From CBFGTV01 sp965652145 (GTDB taxonomy: Bacteria; Bacillota; Clostridia; Peptostreptococcales; Natronincolaceae), in contig CBFGTV010000088.1 in the NCBI GenBank assembly GCA_965652145.1, positions 1-12,837 of the forward strand: a stretch of DNA of 12,837 nucleotides. Direction: 5' to 3'. The position numbers were made by a program, and so were the translations under genes. The notes beneath the pieces are model-generated. The model did not search any database. It was not told the origin of the DNA and worked only from the letters and a program-made list of their open reading frames with translations. Below are positions 1 through 6,943 of the stretch, piece after piece (position 1 is the first letter of the stretch; each line of letters starts with the position of its first letter).

Positions 1-2324
1 ATGTAACCCATACTTCATTGCCTGTAGCTGAAAATATTAACGTGGCCCCTAAAGGAACTATTCGATGTAAGTTCTGGGGATTAGGTTCAGATGGTACTGT
101 CGGAGCCAATAAGAGTGCCATTAAAATCATTGGTGATAACACCGATATGTACGCTCAAGCCTATTTCTCCTATGACTCTAAAAAGTCTGGCGGGGTAACT
201 ATTTCCCATTTACGTTTTGGTCATAAGCCAATCAAGTCAACCTATTTAATTGATGAGGCTGACTTTGTTGCTTGCCATAATCAAGCCTATGTAAACCAAT
301 ACGATCTTCTGAAGGGCCTTAAAAAGGGCGGAACCTTCCTATTGAACTGTATTTGGTCTCCAGAAGAGCTAAGCGACAAGCTGCCTGCTTCAATGAAAAA
401 GTATATTGCTCAAAATAACATTAATTTCTATACAATTAATGCCACCGATATCGCCAGTGAAATCGGATTAGGCGGAAGAATCAACATGATTTGTCAAGCA
501 GCCTTCTTTAAGCTGGCAGACGTAATTCCTGTTGAAGATGCAGTTAAGTACCTGAAAAAGGCCATTGTAGATTCCTATGGCAAGAAGGGTGAAAAGGTAG
601 TTAACATGAACTACGAGGCAGTTGAAAGAGGTGTAAACGCCTTAACTAAGATCGATGTACCAGCAGACTGGGCCGGTGTTGTTGAGGGAGAAGCTGCTGC
701 TGCCAAGGAAGAGCCTGATTTCATTAAAAATATTTTAAGACCAATGAATGCCCAAGCAGGAGATGACCTGCCTGTAAGTGCCTTTATCGGTGCAGAGGAC
801 GGAACCTTCCCATTAGGTACATCAGCCTATGAAAAACGTGGTATTGCCGTTCATGTACCTGAATGGATTTCAGAAAATTGTATTCAATGTAATCAATGTT
901 CCTTTGTTTGTCCCCATGCTGCCATTAGACCGGTTCTGTTAGACGAAAAGGAAGTGGCCAATGCACCAGAAGGCTTCAAGACCTTAAAGGCAATGGGTAA
1001 GGAATTTGAAGGGCTGCAATATAAAATTCAGGTAAGCCCATTGGATTGTACAGGCTGTGGAAACTGTGCAGATATTTGTCCTGCTAAACAAAAAGCATTG
1101 GTAATGGAGCCAATCGAACCACAAATCGTTGCAGAAAAGGAAAACTGGGATTATGCGGTAACCGTTACTGATAAATCTCACCTAACAAATATTGAAAGCG
1201 TTAAGGGAAGCCAGTTCTCTCAACCATTGTTCCAATTCTCAGGAGCTTGTGCCGGTTGTGGAGAAACACCCTATGTTAAATTGATTACTCAATTATTTGG
1301 AGATCGAATGATGATCGCCAATGCCACAGGATGCTCCTCAATTTACGGCGGTAGTGCGCCATCTGTACCTTATTGCAAGAATGCTGACGGCAGAGGGCCA
1401 GCCTGGGCTAACTCCTTATTCGAAGATAATGCCGAATATGGTTATGGTATGTTCCTGGCTGCACAGCAAATGAGAGAAAGACTGGCAGATCTGATGAAGG
1501 CTGGTCTGGAAGCAGATTTCTCAGCAGAATTAAAGGATGCCTTTAAATTCTGGTTGGAAAATAAAGACCAAGGAAAAGCATCTAAAGAAGCAACCTTTAA
1601 GCTTCTTCCATTGCTGGAAGCTGCCAAGGGTAATGCCATAGTTGATGAAATCCTTGAAAAGCAACAATATTTAATCAAGCAATCTCAATGGATTCTTGGT
1701 GGAGACGGTTGGGCCTACGATATCGGCTTTGGCGGTCTGGATCATGTCATAGCCTCAGGAGAAGACATCAATATTCTGGTAATGGATACAGAGGTATACT
1801 CCAATACAGGCGGACAATCCTCCAAAGCCACTCCAACGGCTTCAATTGCCAAGTTTGCAGCCTCAGGTAAAAAGACTAAGAAGAAAGACCTTGGTATGAT
1901 TGCCATGAGCTATGGTTATGTTTATGTAGCGCAGGTTGCCATGGGAGCAGACAAAAACCAATTAATCAAGGCTATGAAAGAGGCAGAAGCCTATAATGGT
2001 CCTTCTATCGTTATCGCCTACTCACCTTGTATTGCCCATGGTATTAAGGCTGGTATGGGTAAGACCCAGGAACAGGCTAAAAAGGCTGTAGAATCTGGAT
2101 ACTGGCATCTATACAGATTCAATCCAGAGCTTAAGGAGCAAGGTAAAAATCCATTTATTCTTGATTCAAAAGAGCCTAAGACTTCCTTTAAAGAGTTCCT
2201 AATGGGAGAGGTACGATATGCTTCCCTAATGAAGGCCTTCCCAGAGCAAGCCGAAGAGCTGTTTGATAAAGCTCAAAAAGAAGCAGAAGAAAGATATGCC
2301 GGCTACAAAAAGCTTGCTCAATAA
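1..2324 (+). CDS. nifJ: Pyruvate:ferredoxin (flavodoxin) oxidoreductase, C-terminal part (5' end outside window)
   Basis: Oxidatively decarboxylates pyruvate with CoA to acetyl-CoA and CO2, passing electrons to ferredoxin; a cytoplasmic central enzyme of anaerobes. The frame is open to the left edge: codons from base 3 read VTHTSLPVAENINV, a conserved interior stretch, so the TTG at 18 is not a start. About 773 residues of a family near 1,170 are present. In order they include the gamma-type domain, a ferredoxin-like domain with two 4Fe-4S motifs (CxxCxxCxxxC, codons at 879-911 and 1047-1079, the second CP-terminated), and the thiamine diphosphate domain. In that domain GACAGCGETP (1242-1271) and a later Cys in NATGCSS and in PCIAHG (2028) should ligate the proximal cluster. 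GDGWAYDIG (1701-1727) and NTGGQSS (from 1803) bind ThDP-Mg. No frameshift or missing ligand is seen. It ends in a terminator and has no partner gene in the window. Confidence 0.96.
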   Translation, partial: VTHTSLPVAENINVAPKGTIRCKFWGLGSDGTVGANKSAIKIIGDNTDMYAQAYFSYDSKKSGGVTISHLRFGHKPIKSTYLIDEADFVACHNQAYVNQYDLLKGLKKGGTFLLNCIWSPEELSDKLPASMKKYIAQNNINFYTINATDIASEIGLGGRINMICQAAFFKLADVIPVEDAVKYLKKAIVDSYGKKGEKVVNMNYEAVERGVNALTKIDVPADWAGVVEGEAAAAKEEPDFIKNILRPMNAQAGDDLPVSAFIGAEDGTFPLGTSAYEKRGIAVHVPEWISENCIQCNQCSFVCPHAAIRPVLLDEKEVANAPEGFKTLKAMGKEFEGLQYKIQVSPLDCTGCGNCADICPAKQKALVMEPIEPQIVAEKENWDYAVTVTDKSHLTNIESVKGSQFSQPLFQFSGACAGCGETPYVKLITQLFGDRMMIANATGCSSIYGGSAPSVPYCKNADGRGPAWANSLFEDNAEYGYGMFLAAQQMRERLADLMKAGLEADFSAELKDAFKFWLENKDQGKASKEATFKLLPLLEAAKGNAIVDEILEKQQYLIKQSQWILGGDGWAYDIGFGGLDHVIASGEDINILVMDTEVYSNTGGQSSKATPTASIAKFAASGKKTKKKDLGMIAMSYGYVYVAQVAMGADKNQLIKAMKEAEAYNGPSIVIAYSPCIAHGIKAGMGKTQEQAKKAVESGYWHLYRFNPELKEQGKNPFILDSKEPKTSFKEFLMGEVRYASLMKAFPEQAEELFDKAQKEAEERYAGYKKLAQ

Positions 2325-2381
2325 TTGGTGACTGTTTTTAACGATCTAAAAAACGGTAGCTTTCAATAGAATGATAATATT

Positions 2382-2421
2382 ATAGAAAAACAGCATTGCC
2401 GAGGCAATGCTGTTTTTCTAT
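2382..2421 (+). terminator. Intrinsic terminator after nifJ, possibly bidirectional
   Basis: An almost perfect inverted repeat (2382-2399 with 2404-2421) has a four-base loop. It holds GCATTGCC/GGCAATGC at the top and A5/T5 runs at the base, so the T run lies inside the descending arm. It sits 57 bases after the nifJ stop. Confidence 0.85.
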
Positions 2422-2431
2422 TGATTCTGGG

Positions 2432-2466
2432 AAAATAAAAAAGTACCCACATCATGCGGATACTTT
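2432..2466 (-). terminator. Intrinsic terminator for the cymR-like gene
   Basis: Read on the minus strand, AAAGTA-CC pairs with GG-TACTTT with one bulged T, followed by a run of six T, then A and TTTT. It starts 47 bases beyond the cymR stop and is separate from the nifJ hairpin. Confidence 0.7.
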
Positions 2467-2513
2467 AAAGGTAAATGGTACGATGCCAACTATTCCTTAT
2501 TTCATTAATGGGC

Positions 2514-2942
2514 CTATATATAATACATTAAATAATCCTGCTGCTTTAAATAATAATTTTTCATGTCCTCCAGGGTGATTTGATCAACCAGATCATTGAT
2601 AGATTGATTTATTTTATTCCACAGATTTGTAGTCAGGCAACGCTCAATGGGGTTGTCCTCCAGGGTTTCCTCGGCCACCACCAATTCCCCTTCAAGGACC
2701 CTGAGCACATCACCTACTGTAATTTTAGAAGGATGATCGGCTAAAGAGTAGCCCCCCTGTGCCCCCTTAACACTTTTTACGATTCCCTGCTTTTTTAAGC
2801 TAGAAAAGAGATGCTCCAGGTAGTTAACCGAAATTCCCTGTCTATCAGCTATCACGTTGAGTGGAACATGGCCCTTTTCCCATTCCAGAGCAAGGTCAAC
2901 CATTGCCACCAGACCATATTTACCCTTTGTAGATATTTTCAG
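2514..2942 (-). CDS. cymR: Rrf2-family transcriptional repressor of cysteine metabolism, CymR-like (CTG start)
   Basis: Winged-helix Rrf2 repressor of 142 residues, close to CymR length (about 138). With the CTG at 2942-2940 as start the N-terminus reads MKISTKGKYGLVAMVDLA, the family's conserved opening. The next in-frame ATG (2909) would remove helix 1. An AAGGAG lies nine bases before the CTG, and no ATG, GTG or TTG lies between it and an upstream in-frame stop. The recognition region (SVNYLEHLFSSLKKQGIVKSVKGAQGGY) and wing are intact. The three-cysteine iron-sulfur cluster ligands of IscR are absent: only one Cys (in IERC) remains, which favours CymR over IscR. The C-terminus ends YLMYYI, like the MFYI end of Bacillus CymR. 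Divergence from cysK agrees, because CymR acts with CysK as a cysteine-responsive complex. CTG initiation is inferred, and a sequencing error cannot be excluded. Confidence 0.86.
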   Translation of the reverse strand: MKISTKGKYGLVAMVDLALEWEKGHVPLNVIADRQGISVNYLEHLFSSLKKQGIVKSVKGAQGGYSLADHPSKITVGDVLRVLEGELVVAEETLEDNPIERCLTTNLWNKINQSINDLVDQITLEDMKNYYLKQQDYLMYYI

Positions 2943-2975
2943 TTTTCTCCACTCCTTTATTAATATTTATCAACT

Positions 2976-2991
2976 TTAGTCAATATACTAA
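2976..2991. promoter_or_regulatory. Inverted repeat over the cymR -10 element (candidate operator)
   Basis: TTAGT, six bases, ACTAA: a perfect 5-6-5 inverted repeat that covers the -10 hexamer of the minus-strand promoter. The position suits autorepression. Arms this short could occur by chance in AT-rich DNA. Confidence 0.3.
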
Positions 2992-3013
2992 TGGAATAGG
3001 CATCATTTGTCAA
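2985..3013 (-). promoter_or_regulatory. Promoter of the cymR-like gene
   Basis: On the minus strand a TTGACA (3013-3008) is followed after 17 bases by TAGTAT (2990-2985), which matches the -10 consensus at four of six positions. This places the start of transcription about 35 bases before the CTG. Confidence 0.6.
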
Positions 3014-3029
3014 CGAGTAATGGACAAAT
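3005..3029. promoter_or_regulatory. Inverted repeat over the cymR -35 element (candidate operator)
   Basis: ATTTGTC, 11 bases, GACAAAT: a perfect seven-base inverted repeat with arm centres 18 bases apart, overlapping the -35 hexamer. It could bind a dimeric regulator in the divergent cymR-cysK region. Its owner is not known from sequence. Confidence 0.35.
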
Positions 3030-3115
3030 AACCCTAAGTTGCTATAAACAAATTCGCTGAAAAAAATCTTCTAACTCTATCATAACAGTAAATTGGTAAA
3101 ATTGATAAAAAATTA

Positions 3116-3143
3116 TTGACAAAATTCGTAAATGAAATATAAT
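3116..3143 (+). promoter_or_regulatory. Promoter of cysK
   Basis: TTGACA (3116-3121), 16 bases, TATAAT (3138-3143): consensus in both hexamers. Transcription would start near 3150. Just after it, TAAAT (3152-3156) and ATTTA (3164-3168) form a short inverted repeat around CCGATA, a possible repressor site at the start of the transcript. Confidence 0.75.
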
Positions 3144-3207
3144 AATATTAATAAATCCGATAAATTTAGTAGGAAAAGTAGGCATTATGAAAAGGGGGAA
3201 TCGTTTA

Positions 3208-4143
3208 ATGGCAAAGATTGCACAAAACTTAACTGAATTAATTGGTAATACACCTTTGCTGGAGCTGGCTAACTACAATCAACAGGAAAAGATTGAGGCA
3301 AAGATCGTTGCCAAGCTCGAGAGCTTTAATCCGGCAGGCAGCGTAAAGGACAGAATTGGCTATGCCATGATTAAGGATGCAGAGGAAAAAGGACTGATTA
3401 AACAGGATACCGTTATTATTGAGCCAACCAGTGGTAACACAGGTATTGCATTGGCCTATGTGGCTGCCGCTAAAGGATACCGATTAATTTTAACCATGCC
3501 CGATACCATGAGTATTGAGCGAAGAAACCTATTAAAGGCCCTGGGGGCTGAATTGGTATTGACACCTGGGGCAGAAGGAATGAAGGGTGCCATTCAAAAG
3601 GCTGAAGAGCTGGCGAAGGAATTAAAGGAGCCTACCTTTGTACCCCAACAGTTTAAAAATTTAGCGAACCCTGAAATCCATCGAAAAACCACCGCCGAAG
3701 AAATCTGGAAGGATACCGACGGTAAGGTAGATATTTTTATTGGTGGAGTCGGTACTGGCGGAACCATTACCGGGGTTGGAGAAATCTTAAAATCCAGAAA
3801 TCCCGAAGTAAAGGTAGTGGCCGTTGAGCCAGTTGATTCACCGGTTTTATCTGGTGGGAATCCCGGGCCCCATAAAATTCAAGGAATTGGTGCAGGATTT
3901 GTACCTGATATCTTAAACACATCCATAATCGATGAGATTTTCCAGGTGAAAAATGAAGAAGCCTTTGAGGCCGCTAGAAGGGTGGCAAGGTCAGAGGGTC
4001 TGCTGGTGGGTATTTCCTCTGGTGCAGCCCTTTACGCAGCCACAGAAATTGCCAAAAGGCCTGAAAACAAAGGAAAGGTAATTGTTGTCATATTACCTGA
4101 TACAGGTGAAAGATACCTATCTACAGCCTTATATCAGGAATAA
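3208..4143 (+). CDS. cysK: Cysteine synthase A (O-acetylserine sulfhydrylase)
   Basis: PLP enzyme that makes cysteine from O-acetylserine and sulfide in the cytoplasm. The ATG at 3208 is chosen: it gives MAKIAQNLTELIGNTPL, the usual N-terminus, a 311-residue product of family length, and an AGGGGG eight to nine bases upstream. The in-frame ATG at 3187 would add seven atypical residues (MKRGNRL). The PLP Schiff-base lysine is K47 in NPAGSVKDR. The substrate loop is TSGNTG (74-79). The PLP phosphate site is GTGGT (182-186), and the C-terminal domain has GISSGA (268-273) and PDTGERYLST. All key residues are present. It lies divergent from the cymR-like repressor, so control by a CymR-CysK pair is expected. 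CysM-type enzymes are related, but the motifs and length fit CysK better. Confidence 0.95.
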   Translation: MAKIAQNLTELIGNTPLLELANYNQQEKIEAKIVAKLESFNPAGSVKDRIGYAMIKDAEEKGLIKQDTVIIEPTSGNTGIALAYVAAAKGYRLILTMPDTMSIERRNLLKALGAELVLTPGAEGMKGAIQKAEELAKELKEPTFVPQQFKNLANPEIHRKTTAEEIWKDTDGKVDIFIGGVGTGGTITGVGEILKSRNPEVKVVAVEPVDSPVLSGGNPGPHKIQGIGAGFVPDILNTSIIDEIFQVKNEEAFEAARRVARSEGLLVGISSGAALYAATEIAKRPENKGKVIVVILPDTGERYLSTALYQE

Positions 4144-4160
4144 AAAATATTAGCCATATA

Positions 4161-4194
4161 ATAGCTGCCCTTCCGATTCTGGTGGGGCTGCTAT
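4161..4194 (+). terminator. Hairpin after cysK, possible weak terminator
   Basis: ATAGC-T-GCCC (4161-4170) pairs with GGGC-T-GCTAT (4185-4194) around one T-T mismatch, 17 bases after the cysK stop. No good T run follows, so termination strength is doubtful. Confidence 0.45.
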
Positions 4195-4211
4195 ATTCTG
4201 TATAAAATTTA

Positions 4212-4240
4212 TTGACACCCATGTCAAAATATTCTATAAT
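4212..4240 (+). promoter_or_regulatory. Promoter of the metI-metC operon, with palindromic -35 region
   Basis: TTGACA (4212-4217), 17 bases, TATAAT (4235-4240): full consensus, starting RNA just ahead of the S-box. The -35 is one arm of a perfect inverted repeat, TTGACA-CCCA-TGTCAA (4212-4227), which may be an operator for a second regulator or a coincidence. Confidence 0.82.
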
Positions 4241-4265
4241 TTATAAAAATAACATGATATCAATA

Positions 4266-4369
4266 CTCTTATCAAGAGCGGTGGAGGGACTGGCCCGATG
4301 AAACCCGGCAACCAGCGTATGAATATACGCCCGGTGCTAATTCCTGTGGCGAAGGCCAAAAGATAAGAG
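4266..4369 (+). ncRNA. SAM-I (S-box) riboswitch aptamer
   Basis: S-adenosylmethionine-binding leader RNA. The P1 helix is CTCTTATC (4266-4273) with GATAAGAG (4362-4369). Between them lie the conserved S-box core elements AGAGCGGTGGAGGGACTGGC, then CCGATGAAACCCGGCAACC, the variable P3 hairpin (GCGTATgaATACGC), GGTGCTAATTCC and the P4 hairpin TGGCGAAGGCCA. It stands between a consensus promoter and metI. When SAM is bound, P1 forms and frees the downstream terminator; without SAM, the P1 3' strand can pair with the terminator's ascending arm. It should therefore switch metI-metC off when SAM is plentiful. Confidence 0.97.
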
Positions 4370-4377
4370 AGGAACCG

Positions 4378-4408
4378 AAACCTCTTTAATCTTAAAGGGG
4401 TTTTTTTT
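4378..4408 (+). terminator. S-box expression-platform terminator
   Basis: AAACCTCTTT (4378-4387) pairs with AAAGGGGTTT (4394-4403) around a six-base loop, and a T run follows to 4408. The ascending arm CCTCT...ATCTT can instead pair with AAGAT...AGAGG at the 3' side of the aptamer (about 4360-4372), which gives the antiterminator. Confidence 0.92.
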
Positions 4409-4438
4409 ATTTTGAAAAAAGAAAGGAATGGTGAAAAA

Positions 4439-5581
4439 ATGAATTACAGCTTAGATACCAAAATTGTCCATGGTGACGAAAGCTATGATTTACAAACCGG
4501 TGCCATCAGCTTTCCCATTTACCAGAGTGCCACCTTCAGACATCGGGGCTTTAACGATTCCACAGGCTTTGATTATTCCCGTGAAAAAAACCCCACTCGC
4601 CATCAGGCTGAAAAGGCAGTTGCAGTTCTAGAGGGAGGCCAAGAGGGCTATGGCTTTTCTACAGGAATGGCGGCTGTAGCGGCCTTAATGGAGGTTTTTG
4701 AGCCAGGTGATCATTTAATTGTTTCAGACGACCTATATGGAGGCACCTACAGATTGTTTAAGGAATTAGGCGTAAAAAGGGGTTTGAGCTTTACCTACGC
4801 TGATACAAGCTGTTTGAAAAAAGTAGAAGGGGCGGTGACAGAGAAAACCCGGGCCATCTTTATAGAAACCCCTACCAACCCTATGATGAAGATTTCGGAT
4901 ATCAACAGCATTGCTGAAATTGCCAGGGCCAATAGACTGCTAATGATTGTAGATAACACCTTTCTAACCCCCTATTGTCAGCAGCCCCTTAGCCTGGGGG
5001 CCGACATTGTACTTCACAGCGGTACTAAATTTTTAGGGGGCCATAACGATACCCTGGCCGGCTTTATTGTCATAAAGGAAGGAGGCCCCCTGGCCGATCG
5101 GTTAAGGGAGGTACAAAAGACCACCGGTGGGGTGCTGGCCCCCTTCGATAGCTGGCTTCTTTTACGGGGAATCAAGACCCTGGGAATCAGAATGGAAAGG
5201 CAGCAGCACAATGCCATGAAAATTGCCCAATGGCTGCTTCACCATAAAAATGTGGAAAGGGTCTATTACCCAGGCCTGGAAAGCCATCCCGGCTATGAAA
5301 TTTCAAAAAAGCAAGCCACAGGCTTTGGTGCCATGCTTTCCTTCTCGGTTAAATCAGTCGATCATGTAAAGAAAATACTGAATGGAGTGAGGCTCATCGC
5401 CTTTGCAGAAAGCCTTGGGGGTGTAGAAAGTCTGATTACCTACCCCTTAACCCAAACCCATGCCGCCATACCAAGGGATATTTTAGAGGCCCAGGGAATT
5501 ACCGACAAATTGCTGCGGCTGTCGGTGGGGATCGAAGCACCAGAGGATTTAATTCGAGAGCTGGAAAGGGTAATGGGGTGA
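4439..5581 (+). CDS. metI: Cystathionine gamma-synthase / O-acetylhomoserine thiolyase (MetI type)
   Basis: PLP enzyme of the Cys/Met metabolism family, 380 residues. It would join cysteine to O-acetyl- or O-succinyl-homoserine to give cystathionine, or use sulfide to give homocysteine directly. The Schiff-base lysine is K197 in HSGTKFLGGHND, the ring-stacking tyrosine Y100 in LYGGTYR, and the pyridine-N aspartate D172 in VDNTF; SxGM (74-77) binds PLP phosphate. HRGFNDSTGFDYSREKNPTR and FAESLGGVESLITYP resemble Bacillus MetI. The ATG at 4439 is preceded by AAAGGA; the TTG at 4412 lies inside the leader just after the terminator and lacks a ribosome site. It is the first gene after the SAM-I riboswitch, and metC follows after four bases. 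The acyl-homoserine substrate and the split between Cys and sulfide use cannot be read from the sequence. Confidence 0.9.
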   Translation: MNYSLDTKIVHGDESYDLQTGAISFPIYQSATFRHRGFNDSTGFDYSREKNPTRHQAEKAVAVLEGGQEGYGFSTGMAAVAALMEVFEPGDHLIVSDDLYGGTYRLFKELGVKRGLSFTYADTSCLKKVEGAVTEKTRAIFIETPTNPMMKISDINSIAEIARANRLLMIVDNTFLTPYCQQPLSLGADIVLHSGTKFLGGHNDTLAGFIVIKEGGPLADRLREVQKTTGGVLAPFDSWLLLRGIKTLGIRMERQQHNAMKIAQWLLHHKNVERVYYPGLESHPGYEISKKQATGFGAMLSFSVKSVDHVKKILNGVRLIAFAESLGGVESLITYPLTQTHAAIPRDILEAQGITDKLLRLSVGIEAPEDLIRELERVMG

Positions 5582-5585
5582 GAAG

Positions 5586-6725
5586 ATGAAATTTGAAACA
5601 AAACTAATCCATAACCAGTATAGTAAAGATGCTGCCACAGGGGCCCTGGGGGTTCCCATTTACCAGGTATCTACCTTTCATCAAGAGGATATTGAACACT
5701 TTGGCAGGTTTGAATATTCAAGGGTTGAAAACCCCACCCGTACAGCCCTTGAAGAAACCATCGCTCAATTGGAGGGAGGGGCCTTTGGCTTTGCCTTTGC
5801 ATCGGGCATGGCGGCCATATCGTCGGTCCTTTCAATTTTCAATCAGGGGGACCACCTACTGGTATGTCAGGATGTTTATGGGGGCACCTATCGGGCCTGT
5901 ACCACCTTTTTAAAAAACCATGGTATTGAAGTCACCTTTATTGATGCCCAGCGGCTTGAGGAAATAGAAGGCAGTATTCAGCCAAATACCAGGGCCCTTT
6001 ATTTAGAAACCCCCTCTAACCCATTGCTGAAAATAACTGATCTAAAGGCGGCCTCAAGGCTGGCGAAGGCCCATGGACTATTGGTAATAGTAGACAACAC
6101 CTTTTTGTCACCCTATCTGCAACAGCCCTTAAAGCTGGGGGCCGATATTGTAGTGCATAGCGCAACAAAATTTATTGGGGGCCACAGCGATGTGGTGGGG
6201 GGCTTGGCGACGGTGAAGGATGTAGCCCTGGCCAGAGAAATAAAGCGAATACAGGGGGGCTTTGGTGCCATTCTGGGGCCCCAGGACAGCTGGCTGCTGC
6301 TAAGGGGGATCAAAACCCTCAAGGTTCGAATGGACTATCAACAGCAAAGTGCCCAGAAACTGGCCCAATGGCTGGAAAATCACCCTGATGTGGAAAGGGT
6401 CTATTACCCTGGGCTTAAGCATCACCAGGACAGAGAAATTCATTTTTCCCAGGCCCATGGGCCTGGGGCGGTATTGTCCTTCAGGCTGAAATCCACTAAA
6501 GATGTTAGAAAGTTTCTGCGGAGCCTGAAAATTGCGGCAGTGGCTGTCAGCCTGGGGGGAGTCGAAACCATTGTATCGTATCCAGTTAAGATGTCCCATG
6601 GAGCCATGCCCCCTGAAAAAAGACGAAGGCTGGGAATTACCAATGATTTAATTCGGGTTTCCCTGGGCTTAGAGGCAACGGAGGATATTATAGAGGACAT
6701 TGGGCAGGCCCTTACCGCCAGCTAA
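5586..6725 (+). CDS. metC: Cystathionine beta-lyase (MetC type)
   Basis: PLP enzyme, 379 residues, a paralog of the preceding gene. It should cleave cystathionine to homocysteine, pyruvate and ammonia, the step after MetI. It shows K195 in HSATKFIGGHSD as Schiff base, D170 in VDNTF, VYGGTYR (98-103) and ASGM (72-75). The N-terminus FETKLIHN...VSTFHQ and the run SRVENPTRTALEETIAQLEGG follow Bacillus MetC, while the MetI marks (HRGF, STGFDY) are absent. The ribosome site GGGGTGAGAAG overlaps the metI stop, and the ATG is four bases beyond it, so the two are translated together under the S-box. Cystathionine gamma-lyase (MccB) is the main alternative, since family members differ by few residues; methionine-type control and pairing with metI argue for the beta-lyase. 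Confidence 0.87.
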   Translation: MKFETKLIHNQYSKDAATGALGVPIYQVSTFHQEDIEHFGRFEYSRVENPTRTALEETIAQLEGGAFGFAFASGMAAISSVLSIFNQGDHLLVCQDVYGGTYRACTTFLKNHGIEVTFIDAQRLEEIEGSIQPNTRALYLETPSNPLLKITDLKAASRLAKAHGLLVIVDNTFLSPYLQQPLKLGADIVVHSATKFIGGHSDVVGGLATVKDVALAREIKRIQGGFGAILGPQDSWLLLRGIKTLKVRMDYQQQSAQKLAQWLENHPDVERVYYPGLKHHQDREIHFSQAHGPGAVLSFRLKSTKDVRKFLRSLKIAAVAVSLGGVETIVSYPVKMSHGAMPPEKRRRLGITNDLIRVSLGLEATEDIIEDIGQALTAS

Positions 6726-6809
6726 ATGGGGCAGCCTGGTCATTAGGGAACGAGGTCATTGAACCGCTTATATAATTATGCTATGATTGATATACAGGTA
6801 ACAAAAGCT

Positions 6810-6836
6810 TGAGCCTCGAGATGATTTCGAGGCTCA
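6810..6836 (+). terminator. Hairpin ending the met operon, probable terminator
   Basis: TGAGCCTCGA (6810-6819) and TCGAGGCTCA (6827-6836) form a perfect ten-base stem with a seven-base loop. The tail TTTCTAT is a poor T run. It lies 84 bases after metC. The rest of 6726-6943 shows no convincing gene. Confidence 0.6.
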
Positions 6837-6904
6837 TTTCTATCAAAGCAAGGTTTTTATTTAGGACTTTTATCAGATTGATGCCTAAAAAATGGATTGA
6901 CGTG

Positions 6905-6910
6905 TATAAT
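6905..6910 (+). promoter_or_regulatory. Possible -10 element for the patatin-cls operon
   Basis: A perfect TATAAT lies 33 bases before the patatin start. No good -35 is at the right distance: TTGATG at 6878 is 21 bases away and TTGACG at 6897 is too close. The promoter is therefore uncertain or needs an activator. Confidence 0.35.
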
Positions 6911-6943
6911 ATAAAGAAAACAATTATGAAATGAGGGAGCAGA

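Noticed and set aside
18..20. TTG at 18 as the start of the first gene
   Set aside because: The frame is open to base 3 and encodes VTHTSLPV, a conserved interior stretch of pyruvate:ferredoxin oxidoreductase. There is no ribosome site; the gene is cut by the window edge.
2396..2578. Plus-strand 60-codon frame after nifJ
   Set aside because: It begins inside the nifJ terminator hairpin, crosses the cymR terminator and runs into cymR antisense. No ribosome site or recognisable protein pattern.
3187..3207. Upstream ATG of cysK
   Set aside because: It adds seven residues not typical of CysK, and it would place the good AGGGGG ribosome site inside the coding region. The ATG at 3208 fits spacing and family N-terminus.
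4412..4438. TTG start for metI
   Set aside because: It sits directly after the riboswitch terminator T run without a ribosome site. The ATG at 4439 has AAAGGA upstream and matches the family N-terminus.
6300..6700. Minus-strand frames of 86 and 99 codons inside metC, and similar frames inside metI and cls
   Set aside because: They are opposite-strand or off-frame reflections of strongly coding genes, with no ribosome sites and low-complexity, implausible products.
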